A DNA stretch of 64,000 bases from Teredinibacter turnerae T7901. GTDB taxonomy: Bacteria > Pseudomonadota > Gammaproteobacteria > Pseudomonadales > Cellvibrionaceae. The notes under the pieces were generated by a model. It saw only the letters and a program-made list of their open reading frames with translations, was not told the DNA's origin and ran no database searches. Positions 1 to 9,199 of this stretch are shown in pieces; within the stretch, counting starts at the first letter, position 1; each line of letters begins with the position of its first letter. A program made the translations under genes and the position numbers. The stretch lies in NCBI RefSeq assembly GCF_000023025.1, contig NC_012997.1:4337125-4401124 (forward strand), in the 5' to 3' direction.

Positions 1-2063
1 AAGGTATTGGAGAGCGCAGAAATGTGCACCAAACCGTCCTGGTGTACGCCCACATCGACAAAAGCACCGAAATTTGTCACGTTGGTTACCGTACCCTCCA
101 GAATCATGCCGGGTTCCAGGTCAGAGACCTTCTCAACACCTTCCTGGAATTGCGCGGTTTTAAACTCCGGGCGCGGGTCGCGGCCGGGCTTGTCCAGTTC
201 CTGCAGAATATCGGTCACCGTGGGCACACCAAACTTCTCGTTAGTGTAATCGCCCGCTTTCAGCCCGCGTAAAAACCCGGTATCTCCGATCAAACCTCTC
301 ACCTCACGCTTGTTGCGCGCAGCGATCTGCTCGACCACTTCATAGGCTTCCGGGTGCACACCGGAGGCATCCAGCGGGTTATCGCCATTGGCGATGCGCA
401 AAAAGCCCGCGCACTGCTCGAACGCCTTGGCGCCCAGGCGAGAGACTTCCAGCAACTGTTTGCGGTTGCTGAATGCGCCGTTTTTGTTGCGGAAGTCGAT
501 AATATTGTTCGCCACCGAGGAATTAAGGCCCGCCACCCGCGCCAGTAGGGGTGCCGATGCGGTATTGATCTCGACACCCACGCCATTTACACAATCCTCG
601 ACTACCGCATCCAGTGATTTCGCCAATCGCGTTTGCGAAACATCGTGCTGATACTGACCGACACCAATGGATTTCGGATCGATTTTCACCAGTTCAGCGA
701 GCGGGTCCTGCAGGCGGCGCGCAATAGACACAGCGCCGCGGATAGTTACGTCCAGGTCCGGGAACTCTTTGGCAGCAAACTCTGACGCCGAGTACACCGA
801 AGCCCCAGCTTCGTTAACCATGACTTTTTGGATTTTCAGGTCTTTGTGGGCTTTGAGCATATCGCCGACAAACTTATCCGTTTCGCGCGATGCTGTACCG
901 TTTCCAATCGCTATCAAACTGACATTATGCTTTTTGCAGAGCGCCACCAGCGTGGCTTCTGCTTCCATCACACGGTTTTGCGGCGGAGTCGGAAAAATCG
1001 CCCCGTGATCAAGCACCTGGCCTGTCGCATCCACCACGGCGACTTTCACCCCGGTGCGCAGACCCGGGTCCAGACCGATTGTCGCTTTGGGACCAGCCGG
1101 TGCCGCCAGCAGCAGGTCTTTGAGATTGCTGGCAAAGACCTCGATAGCATCCGCCTCCGCGCGTTCGCGCAGGCCGCCCAGGAGATCGGTTTCCAAGTGG
1201 GTGTAAAGCTTCACCCGCCAGGTCCAGCGCACCACCTCTGCTAGCCATTTGTCTGCAGCGCGGCTCTGGTCTTTAATGTCAAAATGCTCTGCAATCGAGA
1301 TCTCGCAGGGATGCACAGTGCCAACCGGCGACTCCGCAGTGGGGTCCAGGGTAAGCGCCAAGGTCAAAATTCCCTCGTTGCGGCCGCGGAACATCGCCAG
1401 CGCGCGGTGGCTGGGCACTTTGCCAAACGGCTCACTGTGTTCAAAATAATCGCGAAACTTAGCGCCTTCCTGCTCTTTACCGTCGACCAGCTTGGCTTGT
1501 AAAAAGCTCTCGTGGGTCAGGAAATTACGCAGCTTTTCAAGGAGTTGCGCATCTTCGCTGAAGCGCTCCATCAAAATCTGTTTGGCGCCATCCAATGCCG
1601 CCTTGGCATCGTCAATTTTGTGTTCCGCATTGAGAAAAGCGGCCGCTTCGTCTTCAGGGTTGCGGGTGGGGTCTGCCAACAACAGGTCTGCCAACGGCTC
1701 CAAACCGGCTTCGCGGGCGATCTGCGCTTTGGTGCGGCGTTTGGGTTTATAAGGCAGGTAGAGGTCTTCGAGCTGGGTTTTGGTTTCGGCAGATTTAATC
1801 TGCGCTTCCAGCTCTGGGGTTAGTTTTTCCTGCTCAGCAATAGAGTTGAGGATGGTCTCGCGCCGGTCTTCCAGCTCACGTAAATAGCCCAGACGCTCGT
1901 CGAGTAAACGCAACTGGCTGTCGTCGAGGCCGCCGGTCACTTCTTTTCGGTAACGAGCAATAAACGGTACGGTGGCACCCTCGTCCAGCAGCGCCACTGC
2001 AGCGGCGACCTGACGTTCGTGGGTGTTCAATTCCTGGGCTATGCGACTGGTAATACTTATCAT
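1..2063 (-). CDS. tex: Tex transcription accessory protein (partial, C-terminus outside window)
   Basis: Cytoplasmic RNA-binding transcription accessory factor of the Tex/YhgF family. The minus-strand frame opens at the ATG at 2063 ([13 protein letters not shown]) and is open for about 687 codons to the window edge. It shows the Tex N-terminal signature ([17 protein letters not shown]), a middle YqgF-like/helix-hairpin-helix region ([26 protein letters not shown]) and the start of the C-terminal S1 domain ([21 protein letters not shown]). The family is usually about 770 residues, so roughly the last 80-100 are missing here. A GGAGAG box lies upstream of the ATG. No disabling change is seen; the truncation is only the window boundary. 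Confidence 0.95.
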   Translation of the reverse strand, partial: MISITSRIAQELNTHERQVAAAVALLDEGATVPFIARYRKEVTGGLDDSQLRLLDERLGYLRELEDRRETILNSIAEQEKLTPELEAQIKSAETKTQLEDLYLPYKPKRRTKAQIAREAGLEPLADLLLADPTRNPEDEAAAFLNAEHKIDDAKAALDGAKQILMERFSEDAQLLEKLRNFLTHESFLQAKLVDGKEQEGAKFRDYFEHSEPFGKVPSHRALAMFRGRNEGILTLALTLDPTAESPVGTVHPCEISIAEHFDIKDQSRAADKWLAEVVRWTWRVKLYTHLETDLLGGLRERAEADAIEVFASNLKDLLLAAPAGPKATIGLDPGLRTGVKVAVVDATGQVLDHGAIFPTPPQNRVMEAEATLVALCKKHNVSLIAIGNGTASRETDKFVGDMLKAHKDLKIQKVMVNEAGASVYSASEFAAKEFPDLDVTIRGAVSIARRLQDPLAELVKIDPKSIGVGQYQHDVSQTRLAKSLDAVVEDCVNGVGVEINTASAPLLARVAGLNSSVANNIIDFRNKNGAFSNRKQLLEVSRLGAKAFEQCAGFLRIANGDNPLDASGVHPEAYEVVEQIAARNKREVRGLIGDTGFLRGLKAGDYTNEKFGVPTVTDILQELDKPGRDPRPEFKTAQFQEGVEKVSDLEPGMILEGTVTNVTNFGAFVDVGVHQDGLVHISALSNT

Positions 2064-2457
2064 GGGGGGCACTAACTCTCCGAACAATATACGGCGAGCG
2101 ATTATGCGCAAAAATCCCCCTGGGGCACAGACTTGAATTCACAATAAAAGTATGGGTGCACACAACCAGGCGCATCTGCCCCTGAACGCGACATCAAATA
2201 TGAGGGGCAGACCACTTCATACGCAAGGGGTGATATAAAAGGCGGGAAAGACCAATCACTGCTGTTACGCACCGGTTCTCGCGCGTATACCCTCTGTAAC
2301 ACAGGCGAGTTAACGCAACATATCTAGCGTATGCAGCAGCGACATACGACGCAAGCCGCGCTCGCAGCGATTTGCGTGGCTGGGAGCCCAGACAGCGGAT
2401 TCAGACCAAACACAATCCCAGGATACCTGCGTCACGCAAATATCGAGGGGTGATTTG
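2064..2457. other. Intergenic stretch, no gene recognised
   Basis: About 390 bases lie between the start of tex and the end of the MarR gene. Short inverted pieces are present (for example CGTATG...CATACG near 2329-2350), but there is no convincing ORF, tRNA or terminator with a T tract. It presumably holds the tex promoter. Confidence 0.5.
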
Positions 2458-2898
2458 TCAGCCGTTCTCAGCCGCTGGTGTGGTGGAGGTGTTAAATTTC
2501 TCTAACAAACTCGCTAGCTTGACAATGGTGTCCTTGCCCGCTTCTTTCACCAGCATCTGATATTGCTTATCGACCCGCGGGGCGAGCCGATCATGCAGAC
2601 GCTTGCCCTTCGCACTCAGCTTGAGGTTAAGCGCACGCTGATCAGTTGCATCAACTTTGCGGATAATAATTTTATCCGCTTCAAGGCGGGCGAGAATACG
2701 CGAAAGACTTGGGCTTAGAATGCAGCTTTGGTTCGCAAGATCCTGTGCGTTGAGCTCTCCAGCCAATGCCAGCGTACGAATAACGCGCCACTGCTGCTCC
2801 GTTAAACTAGCGTCGCTAAGAACTGCGCGAATACAGGCCACAGAACTTTCACGAGCCTTTAAAAGAAGCAGCGGAAGATTATCGTGTGTTACCGTCAT
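2458..2898 (-). CDS. MarR-family regulator, HpaR type
   Basis: Winged-helix transcriptional regulator of about 146 residues. The central sequence (LTEQQWRVIRTLA, ILSPSLSRILARLEADKII, DQRALNLKLSAKGK) matches the HpaR subgroup of MarR, which in known cases represses aromatic-acid (homoprotocatechuate) degradation genes. No aromatic catabolic gene is adjacent, so the target here is unknown. The ATG at 2898 is preferred because AAGGA sits about 8 bases upstream; a TTG directly before it could also serve. The promoter side (2900-3060) is strongly AT-rich and contains TTAATTAA-type palindromic sequence that could be an operator. Confidence 0.85.
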   Translation of the reverse strand: MTVTHDNLPLLLLKARESSVACIRAVLSDASLTEQQWRVIRTLALAGELNAQDLANQSCILSPSLSRILARLEADKIIIRKVDATDQRALNLKLSAKGKRLHDRLAPRVDKQYQMLVKEAGKDTIVKLASLLEKFNTSTTPAAENG

Positions 2899-3211
2899 CA
2901 ACAGATTCCTTAATTTTCGTTAAATCAGCTTTCCCTAAAAGAATAGTCAAGGTATGACAAAATAAATTCATTAATTAAGTATTTCTAAAAACAATACTCA
3001 ATAAAAAGACTTAAATATCGCATTCAAGGCGATAAGAATGTGAAAATAGGCGACAGATTAAACAGCAGGCGCTGTGTTTTTCAGACGACCTTGCTCCATG
3101 GCCGAAAGAAGCTATCCTTAAAGACCCCGGCAGCCTGCCGGGGGTTCACAGAAATGTACGTATATTCTATTCGTTAAATATTAACGATCTAAATAGCTAT
3201 TTTGTAAACAG
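2899..3211. other. AT-rich intergenic region with terminator
   Basis: About 310 bases between the MarR gene start and the end of the DUF1501-like gene. The left half is AT-rich and probably holds the MarR promoter. The right half has the GC hairpin described separately. No ORF is recognised. Confidence 0.5.
3118..3143 (-). terminator. Putative terminator of the envelope operon
   Basis: The eight-base arms CCCCGGCA (3125-3132) and TGCCGGGG (3136-3143) enclose a 3-base loop. On the minus strand the hairpin is followed by TCTTTAAGG, a modest U tract. It lies about 70 bases past the end of the DUF1501-like gene, as expected for the end of that operon. Confidence 0.65.
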
Positions 3212-4840
3212 CTAAACAATTGTTCCGTTCACTATTGGCTCGAATGCCGTGAGCCTGTCCATAATGCCTGCCGACCCCAGGCCGTGACTCAACCCGCGAC
3301 TGCTGAACGCGGTTTCAAACTGCGCCTGTGCATTGCCGCCGTGCAGCGCCATATAATTCAGCAGCACAGTCTGAACCAACAAGTTAACGTTATTGGCCGC
3401 GGGGTTCGGGCGATCCGAACTGGTGCTGGTCTCCACATCACCACTCGCGCGCATATAGCCGATTTGCTGGTGAACCGCCTGCTCTTCTGGGGTTGCTCCC
3501 ATTAAAACGGGACGACCGTTTGGATTGTATACCAGGAAGAACGCCGATGCGGTCTGCTGATTATCGCCAGTCCATACACCTTTACCGCGCCCCTGCTCGG
3601 AATCATCGGTCATGCCGTTACTGAACACCGAACCATCACTGAACACGTAAATCATCAGCGGAACGCCGCGGCGGGCCGCGTATTCCAGACACGCTCCCAT
3701 ACAACGGCCAGCGCGTAGATCACGCATCTCGCCGGTCGCACGATCACCCGTGTGATAATCGTAGCCACCCATAGTAATGGTGCCCGCGCCCGCGTAACCG
3801 TTGACGACCAGCTTCATGATGGACGCCGCTTTGCGGAATTCACCATCACTGTTGAATTCGTCGATGCTAAAGATCCCCGCAGGGCCGACGATGTCCGGAT
3901 CTGCCGCAGGGTCGAGAAACGCCGGGTCAGGAAAGCTCTCTGCCAGATATGCGCTCTTCACATATGCGCAACTGACCAGATTTTTAACCGCGTCATCGTT
4001 GCTCATGCCGGTTGAAACACGACCCAGCTTGCGGTCACTCATGCGTGATACCGATTCCATCACCGCCACCACTTCGGACGGGCTAAGCGAACCGAAATCC
4101 CCCACGTCAACCAAACCGGTAACATCAGAAGGGCGGTCGACTTTGGTCGGGCGGACTTCGTTGTTAATCAGATCTGCCGGTGCCATGGAATTACCACCGG
4201 AGTCGCTGGTTCGCGACCCGCACAGGGCCAGCAGTTCGCCATTGGCACCCGCCATGTTAATGGCGTACATCGGGTTGTGCGGGTTATTGCCGGTATCGTT
4301 CTCTGAGCGTGCTGCGATCACGGCTCCGTTGATAGCTTGCTGGGTACCCGCGGCTGTGCGCTCGAGAATACCCCGCAAATAGCCGCTGTCTGAATGAAAC
4401 GCCAGCCCCAACTGCGTATTGGTGTGGTCGCCGTTGCTGCCTGCTGCAGGATTGGCCTCTTCCAACCCCGGCACCATGTCGCCAGGCAAACCCTGCTTGC
4501 TGTAACCGGCGGTCGCCAGAAAATCCATCTGGCCACCCGCGCCACCAACCAACACGTTAGACCCGGCGATATTGGCGCCACCTGCCAGATCGAAGCAAAT
4601 GAAGGGAATTTTGCCTGCGCCTGCGGTGATCCCGCAGGGAGCACGGCGGGCGTCGATGTCCGCCGACAGCGCCATGGCTTGGCGCGGATTGGCGAACAGG
4701 CTAAACATGGAGGTGCCCGCGATGGTGCCCATGCCTGCGCGAAAACCCTGGGCAATCAGCTCGCGGCGAGTGCGCGGGCGATGGTGATCCGGGTGCAGTA
4801 AGGGCTCGTCCGGGCGAAATGATTTAAAACGTCTGGCCAT
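3212..4840 (-). CDS. DUF1501-like secreted protein with twin-arginine signal
   Basis: 542-residue protein of uncertain biochemical function. The N-terminus carries a twin-arginine-like motif at about residues 23-29 (RTRRELIAQGF) followed by a short hydrophobic stretch, pointing to Tat export after folding. The body (FICFDLAGGANIAGSNVLVGG, TMGGYDYHTGDR, LMIYVFSDGSVFSNG) resembles the DUF1501/sulfatase-like family. In planctomycetes and gammaproteobacteria that family is found paired with cytochrome-type DUF1552/DUF1588/DUF1592 proteins. It is last in a three-gene minus-strand operon, 22 bases after the LamG lipoprotein gene. AAGGTAA upstream of the ATG supports the start. The family link is from motif reading; no catalytic role is assigned. 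Confidence 0.7.
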   Translation of the reverse strand: MARRFKSFRPDEPLLHPDHHRPRTRRELIAQGFRAGMGTIAGTSMFSLFANPRQAMALSADIDARRAPCGITAGAGKIPFICFDLAGGANIAGSNVLVGGAGGQMDFLATAGYSKQGLPGDMVPGLEEANPAAGSNGDHTNTQLGLAFHSDSGYLRGILERTAAGTQQAINGAVIAARSENDTGNNPHNPMYAINMAGANGELLALCGSRTSDSGGNSMAPADLINNEVRPTKVDRPSDVTGLVDVGDFGSLSPSEVVAVMESVSRMSDRKLGRVSTGMSNDDAVKNLVSCAYVKSAYLAESFPDPAFLDPAADPDIVGPAGIFSIDEFNSDGEFRKAASIMKLVVNGYAGAGTITMGGYDYHTGDRATGEMRDLRAGRCMGACLEYAARRGVPLMIYVFSDGSVFSNGMTDDSEQGRGKGVWTGDNQQTASAFFLVYNPNGRPVLMGATPEEQAVHQQIGYMRASGDVETSTSSDRPNPAANNVNLLVQTVLLNYMALHGGNAQAQFETAFSSRGLSHGLGSAGIMDRLTAFEPIVNGTIV

Positions 4841-4862
4841 GAGTGTGATTACCTTATTGCAG

Positions 4863-7343
4863 TTATTGGATAAGCATGACCGCGCTGCCCGCTGTCGCGG
4901 CGCAAATTGCGATTGCCGTGGTTTCAGTATCCGCAGCGGCCATATCGTCCACCAGGGTGTAAAGGTCGGTTTTTAGCGCTGCCGGGTCAGCCTGGGTCGC
5001 CATCACTGTGGGCGAACCCTCGACGCTAACCGGGTTGGCCAAGAGTCCGTCGAGCAGTGGGTCTATTAATGAATCTGCGTTCGCGCGCGTTACATCCGCT
5101 GCGAAATTAAACCCAGGGAATACCGTCGCACGCCGCGTGCTGTCTTTCATCAACCCTGTGCAATAGGCCACGGAAAGCTGCATGACCCCCGCCTGATGTG
5201 CTGCCAGGAAGGTGTCGATTGCTTCGGTGACCGGTAATTGCTGACGCACGGTGTTATAAACCTCACTCACACTTGCCGGTGTGCTGGCCGCGGGAGTGCG
5301 TGTCATGCGTGCAATAGTGGCGTTGATCTCGGCAAAATGACGCAAGCCGATGTCGGATTGTTCGTAATCCAGGTCCGCAGGCGCCGGTGGCTGGGGCGCT
5401 GCTGGCGGTGTGCGGCTATAGCTGTGTGAACCGATACGATCGAACGACAGGAAGAACTGGTCGTTGTCCGGGCCCTTGTCCAGCTCCACGATAGTGCCCA
5501 ACGGCGACAGGGTCGTGCCGGTTTCGGCATTGTAGTTAGCGCTATCTATCGTCATATTCAAATTGGCGTACACCTGTCCGACGGGTGCTTCGCGGCCATT
5601 CACCCCGATGCGCATACCTTCTATAGCGATGGCTTGCGCAGGGCTCTGGTCACTCAAACTGATGAAAAACGGTGTGTTGAACAGATAGCTGTAGCTGTCG
5701 TATTGCTCTACCTGGAACACAATGTAGCTCTCTGGCAGGTCCACATGCTCGGATACACCGAACATCAGATAGAATTTCTCGCCGACGCCCACATCAAAGT
5801 TAGTCACAACCTCCTCTGGGGTGAGGGTACGGTTGTGGATAGCCAGGAACCGAATGACTCCCTGCCACAGATACTGGTTATCGACTTCGTTACCCAATGC
5901 CAGCGCAAAGGTATCGTCCCAATCGTTGAGGTTGGTGCCGGCCATCTCCGGGTTACTTGCCACCTGAACACCGTTGACAAACAGTGTCATACCCTCGATG
6001 GGATTGTAGTTGGCCACCACATGTTGCAGGGTCGCCTGAAGTACTTCTGCGGCGTCATCGGTGGAGACCATCGGCATGCCATTGCCGTCACTGCCGGAGC
6101 TTCGGTTGGCAAAGTTATAGTTGTAAAGCGTTTGCCCAAGCATAAAATTGCGTATTTCCGAGCCGCCCGAGTAGCTCACAATGCGGGCGGGGCCATCCTG
6201 ACTGACGTTATCCGGCACAACCCAGGCTTCGATAGAATACTCGCCGGTAGCGCGAATAAGCTTGGCGAGTTTGGCGCTCGAGCTGGTTGAACCCTGCGCC
6301 TTGCCATCGTTGATGCGGATACCCCAACCACCAACGCGCTGTACGTTGCCGCTAAGATTTAAATCCAGCGCGGGATCTACCCCGGAGGTGTCGTAAGCAA
6401 TCTGTAACGACGAACTTTTGAATTCATAAAGCGCGATAACATTGGATTCCACACGTCCACCGCTGCTCACCACTATGCCATTCGGCAAACCGAGCGCATC
6501 ACTGACTACCAGATTCGGATCGACCTCTGTGACGGGAATTCCCGCGGCAAACTCGGCGATCTTCTGGGTCATATAGTTAGCGTCGCTGGTGCAGTTCTCC
6601 CAGCAATTGTGAAACTCATTCGCCAACCGCAGTACCAGGCGCGACGATCCCGGTGTATCCAGATTCATTTTGCTGCGAGCAGCATCGTATGCAACATCCA
6701 CATCAGCACTGCCTAAATAAGGCTGCTGCTGGAGTGCAGAATCTTCCGAGTGGCAGGACGCGCAGTAATTTTTCAACACCGGGTGTACGGTGCTGCCAAA
6801 CAAGGCGCTATCCGCCGGAAAGCTTTTACTGTCTGCAACCGAAATGACCGGCGGCGGCGTCAGTACGATGACATTGCTGGCTGTGCCAGACGCGTTCGCC
6901 CAGGAGGAGATATAGTTGGTCAGGATCTCAGCACACACCTGCGGATCGCTCGCCCAGCAGTTGTGGCCACCACCCACCTTCTGTACCACGCGCGAGTTCG
7001 CCGGAATTTCCAAGTCCACCACGGAATTGGCTTCTGCGTAGGCCTGGTTGATGTCATCGCGACGCACAAACGCTGGCGAGGTGCCACCCTCTACGTGACA
7101 GGAGCCGCAACGCTCTTCGCTGGTGAGGTTATCCCACATACTGGATTTAAAGTTTTGCACATCTGCAGTGCTGGGCGAGGGCCCGGTGTACTGAATCGTG
7201 TTGTCCCCGTCGCCGTGCGAAAAGTCCGGGCTCTGTTCCACTTTTTCGCCACTGCCACCACTACAGGCGGCTAAGCAGCCAGCGATACCCACCAGAACAA
7301 CGGGATATAAAGCGCGGGTGAATTTAGTCATCGTCAGGCTCAT
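4863..7343 (-). CDS. LamG-domain lipoprotein with two CxxCH haem motifs
   Basis: 826-residue predicted lipoprotein: lipobox LAAC with Cys27, then an acidic linker. Two haem-c-type motifs follow, CGSCH at 79-83 and CASCH at 194-198. Each sits in a repeated unit of about 90 residues that ends in HNCW (128-130 and about 244-246). The central part (about 290-520) looks like a LamG/concanavalin-like jelly roll (YSIEAWVVPDN, GMTLFVNGVQVASNPE, WQGVIRFLAIHNRTL). The last 250 residues are unassigned. It is the middle gene of the operon: 2 bases after the upstream stop and 22 before the DUF1501-like gene. AAGGGTGA precedes the ATG by about 8 bases. An envelope electron-transfer or binding role is inferred. 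Confidence 0.75.
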   Translation of the reverse strand: MSLTMTKFTRALYPVVLVGIAGCLAACSGGSGEKVEQSPDFSHGDGDNTIQYTGPSPSTADVQNFKSSMWDNLTSEERCGSCHVEGGTSPAFVRRDDINQAYAEANSVVDLEIPANSRVVQKVGGGHNCWASDPQVCAEILTNYISSWANASGTASNVIVLTPPPVISVADSKSFPADSALFGSTVHPVLKNYCASCHSEDSALQQQPYLGSADVDVAYDAARSKMNLDTPGSSRLVLRLANEFHNCWENCTSDANYMTQKIAEFAAGIPVTEVDPNLVVSDALGLPNGIVVSSGGRVESNVIALYEFKSSSLQIAYDTSGVDPALDLNLSGNVQRVGGWGIRINDGKAQGSTSSSAKLAKLIRATGEYSIEAWVVPDNVSQDGPARIVSYSGGSEIRNFMLGQTLYNYNFANRSSGSDGNGMPMVSTDDAAEVLQATLQHVVANYNPIEGMTLFVNGVQVASNPEMAGTNLNDWDDTFALALGNEVDNQYLWQGVIRFLAIHNRTLTPEEVVTNFDVGVGEKFYLMFGVSEHVDLPESYIVFQVEQYDSYSYLFNTPFFISLSDQSPAQAIAIEGMRIGVNGREAPVGQVYANLNMTIDSANYNAETGTTLSPLGTIVELDKGPDNDQFFLSFDRIGSHSYSRTPPAAPQPPAPADLDYEQSDIGLRHFAEINATIARMTRTPAASTPASVSEVYNTVRQQLPVTEAIDTFLAAHQAGVMQLSVAYCTGLMKDSTRRATVFPGFNFAADVTRANADSLIDPLLDGLLANPVSVEGSPTVMATQADPAALKTDLYTLVDDMAAADTETTAIAICAATAGSAVMLIQ

Positions 7344-7345
7344 GA

Positions 7346-8593
7346 TTATTCACCCTTGCAGTAATCAGCAGATTCGGCAAACACCTGCTTGATGTTGTAA
7401 TTCGCATTTTTGAAATCGGTGGTCATAGTGGCGAGCTGAGCGCGATCTGCCGCATCACCTGGCTCGCGCAAACACACACTTTTGAACACTTTTTTCACCT
7501 GACAGGACGCAAATGCTTCCGAATGTGAAAGCTCCATCAGCATCGATCGCGCACCGTCGCCTTCACCCGGTAATGCGCTGTCCCAGCCCAGCACCTGGTT
7601 CTGGCCTTCCCGCCAGTAATTCGTCCAGTGATCGTTGGGTGTAACGTAACCATAGGGAAAGGTCGCACTATTGATGTGGTATTTCGCTTTTACGCGGGTG
7701 CCGGTTGCAGCATCGATTGCGCCTTCGGCGTTGTACGAAATCGAGCCATTCTCACCGGTGAGATCATTGTCGGCATCGTATTCGTAGTCGTAATAGGCGA
7801 AGGCCTGAGCGAGTGGGTCCATGCCAGAATGGCAGCCGAGGCAGTTATTGAGAAACACGCGCGCGTCGCCGCCGGGGCTGCGCGACACATCCTGACGAAT
7901 GCGGTCCGGTACGCGCGTTACGTCGTGTACCTGCTCCAAATCCATGCATAAGTGATTAAGTAGGGTGAAGCGGAAATTTGCGCGATTAGTGCCCGCTTTA
8001 AAAAATGAGCGGGCAGCGGCGCGTGAGGTCACCACGCCAGCTGTGGCATCGGCGGGCAAGCCCGTCACCGATGCCTGACTGCGCACGACGAGGGCATCTT
8101 TCAAGCTGAGGCCCGCGCTTTCCAGCTGCGCATAGTGATTGTTATTGCTGTTGGAGTAGGCTGGCAGACCTAGAGCAGGGTCGGCCAGATAAAGAATATC
8201 GGCGTACAGAATCTCGCGAAAATCGCGATCGTCCCGCACAGCGCCTACCACCGTTGCCACATAATCATTGAGCGGTACAAACACATCCATCTCGCGATTG
8301 GTCCATGGCGCAGCCCAATTTTTGAGTGTGACGTTGTAAAAGCCGTCGTCTTCCATCGCCAGCATGGCCGCGGCAACACCGTCGTTATTATCCAGTTCAG
8401 CTTTCATGTTGAGCAGCACTTGCTCTGAGGGCGGCACACCGGCAATACGATCGTGAATTCGCTTGGCTTGGTCGAGTGTATCCGCCAATGCGGGGAACGC
8501 GACAGCTAAAGCAAGACCCGCAAGTGCGGCACCCAAGGTCGCACGCTTGTGCGCGGCGGCCGCGTCCCTGGGTTGGGGGTGAGCATTTATCAT
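7346..8593 (-). CDS. Secreted CxxCH protein, DUF1588-like
   Basis: About 415 residues from the ATG at 8593 (MINAHPQPRD), chosen because it gives a clean signal peptide (LGAALAGLALAVAFPALA, cut before DTLDQ) and has AGGCTC upstream. The open frame extends to 8776 but the extra sequence has no signal character. One haem-c-like motif, CLGCH at residues 251-255, is followed by SGMDPLAQAF. This is reminiscent of the CxxCHxxMDP signature of DUF1588-type planctomycete cytochrome proteins. First gene of the operon that continues with the LamG lipoprotein and the DUF1501-like protein. Periplasmic location is predicted; substrate unknown. Confidence 0.75.
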   Translation of the reverse strand: MINAHPQPRDAAAAHKRATLGAALAGLALAVAFPALADTLDQAKRIHDRIAGVPPSEQVLLNMKAELDNNDGVAAAMLAMEDDGFYNVTLKNWAAPWTNREMDVFVPLNDYVATVVGAVRDDRDFREILYADILYLADPALGLPAYSNSNNNHYAQLESAGLSLKDALVVRSQASVTGLPADATAGVVTSRAAARSFFKAGTNRANFRFTLLNHLCMDLEQVHDVTRVPDRIRQDVSRSPGGDARVFLNNCLGCHSGMDPLAQAFAYYDYEYDADNDLTGENGSISYNAEGAIDAATGTRVKAKYHINSATFPYGYVTPNDHWTNYWREGQNQVLGWDSALPGEGDGARSMLMELSHSEAFASCQVKKVFKSVCLREPGDAADRAQLATMTTDFKNANYNIKQVFAESADYCKGE

Positions 8594-9199
8594 CGTTGAG
8601 CCTTTCGGTTTGTTTAGCGGCTGAAACCAAAGCCTGCCAGCCCGGCACTGTTTGCCGAAGCGGAGCAAAATTTGTTGGCTTCCGTCAAAATTTGTCACAC
8701 AGCAATTTATTGAATCCGCGAGGCGATTTGGCAAAGTGTGAGTGATGTCGCAGTCTCTGCGATGAACACCCGTCAAAACCCCTAAAGTCGCTATTACCTA
8801 CCGTGTTGTATTTTTGCACAACGCAGGAATTGTTCCCTGCGAAGTCGCCGCGCGGCGCAAAAATCCATTAACATGAACGAAATGAGACCCACTTCTTAAA
8901 AATTCATTGGAGAAAGTAGGATTTACATTTTTTTTAGAAAAACTTACGCACATGCTATTCAATAGCCTGCCCAGATAAGGGCAGTCGCGGCATTATTTTT
9001 ATTCTAAAGAGCCATATTCTCTGAAAACTCCCGCATTAGTGTAAAAAAACGTAATTCTGCCGAGCAGCTCGCACAAAAAATCCAAGGTGGGCACAAAGCT
9101 TGTTTACATTCCCCGGATAACTGTTCGGCGGCACCCAGTTTTGCGTGCGTATAATCGGCACAATTGCGGCGGACAGCGTTAAATATTTTGGATTAAGTT
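8594..9199. promoter_or_regulatory. Divergent promoter region of the envelope block
   Basis: About 600 bases separate the divergent CxxCH operon and the propeller lipoprotein gene. A TATAAT sequence occurs at 9150-9155, about 45 bases before the plus-strand ATG, but I see no good -35 element at the right spacing. A small hairpin CGCAGG/CCTGCG lies at 8822-8841. The stretch 8880-9060 is AT-rich. No ORF is recognised. Such a long shared control region suggests the two operons may be co-regulated. Confidence 0.4.

Noticed and set aside
2329-2400. Possible tRNA or structured RNA between tex and the MarR gene
   Set aside because: Short inverted pieces exist, but no cloverleaf with T-loop or anticodon arm could be built.
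5634-6290. 218-residue plus-strand open frame opposite the LamG lipoprotein gene
   Set aside because: It is the shadow of a strong coding frame with a signal peptide and haem motifs; the opposite frame has no family resemblance or ribosome site.
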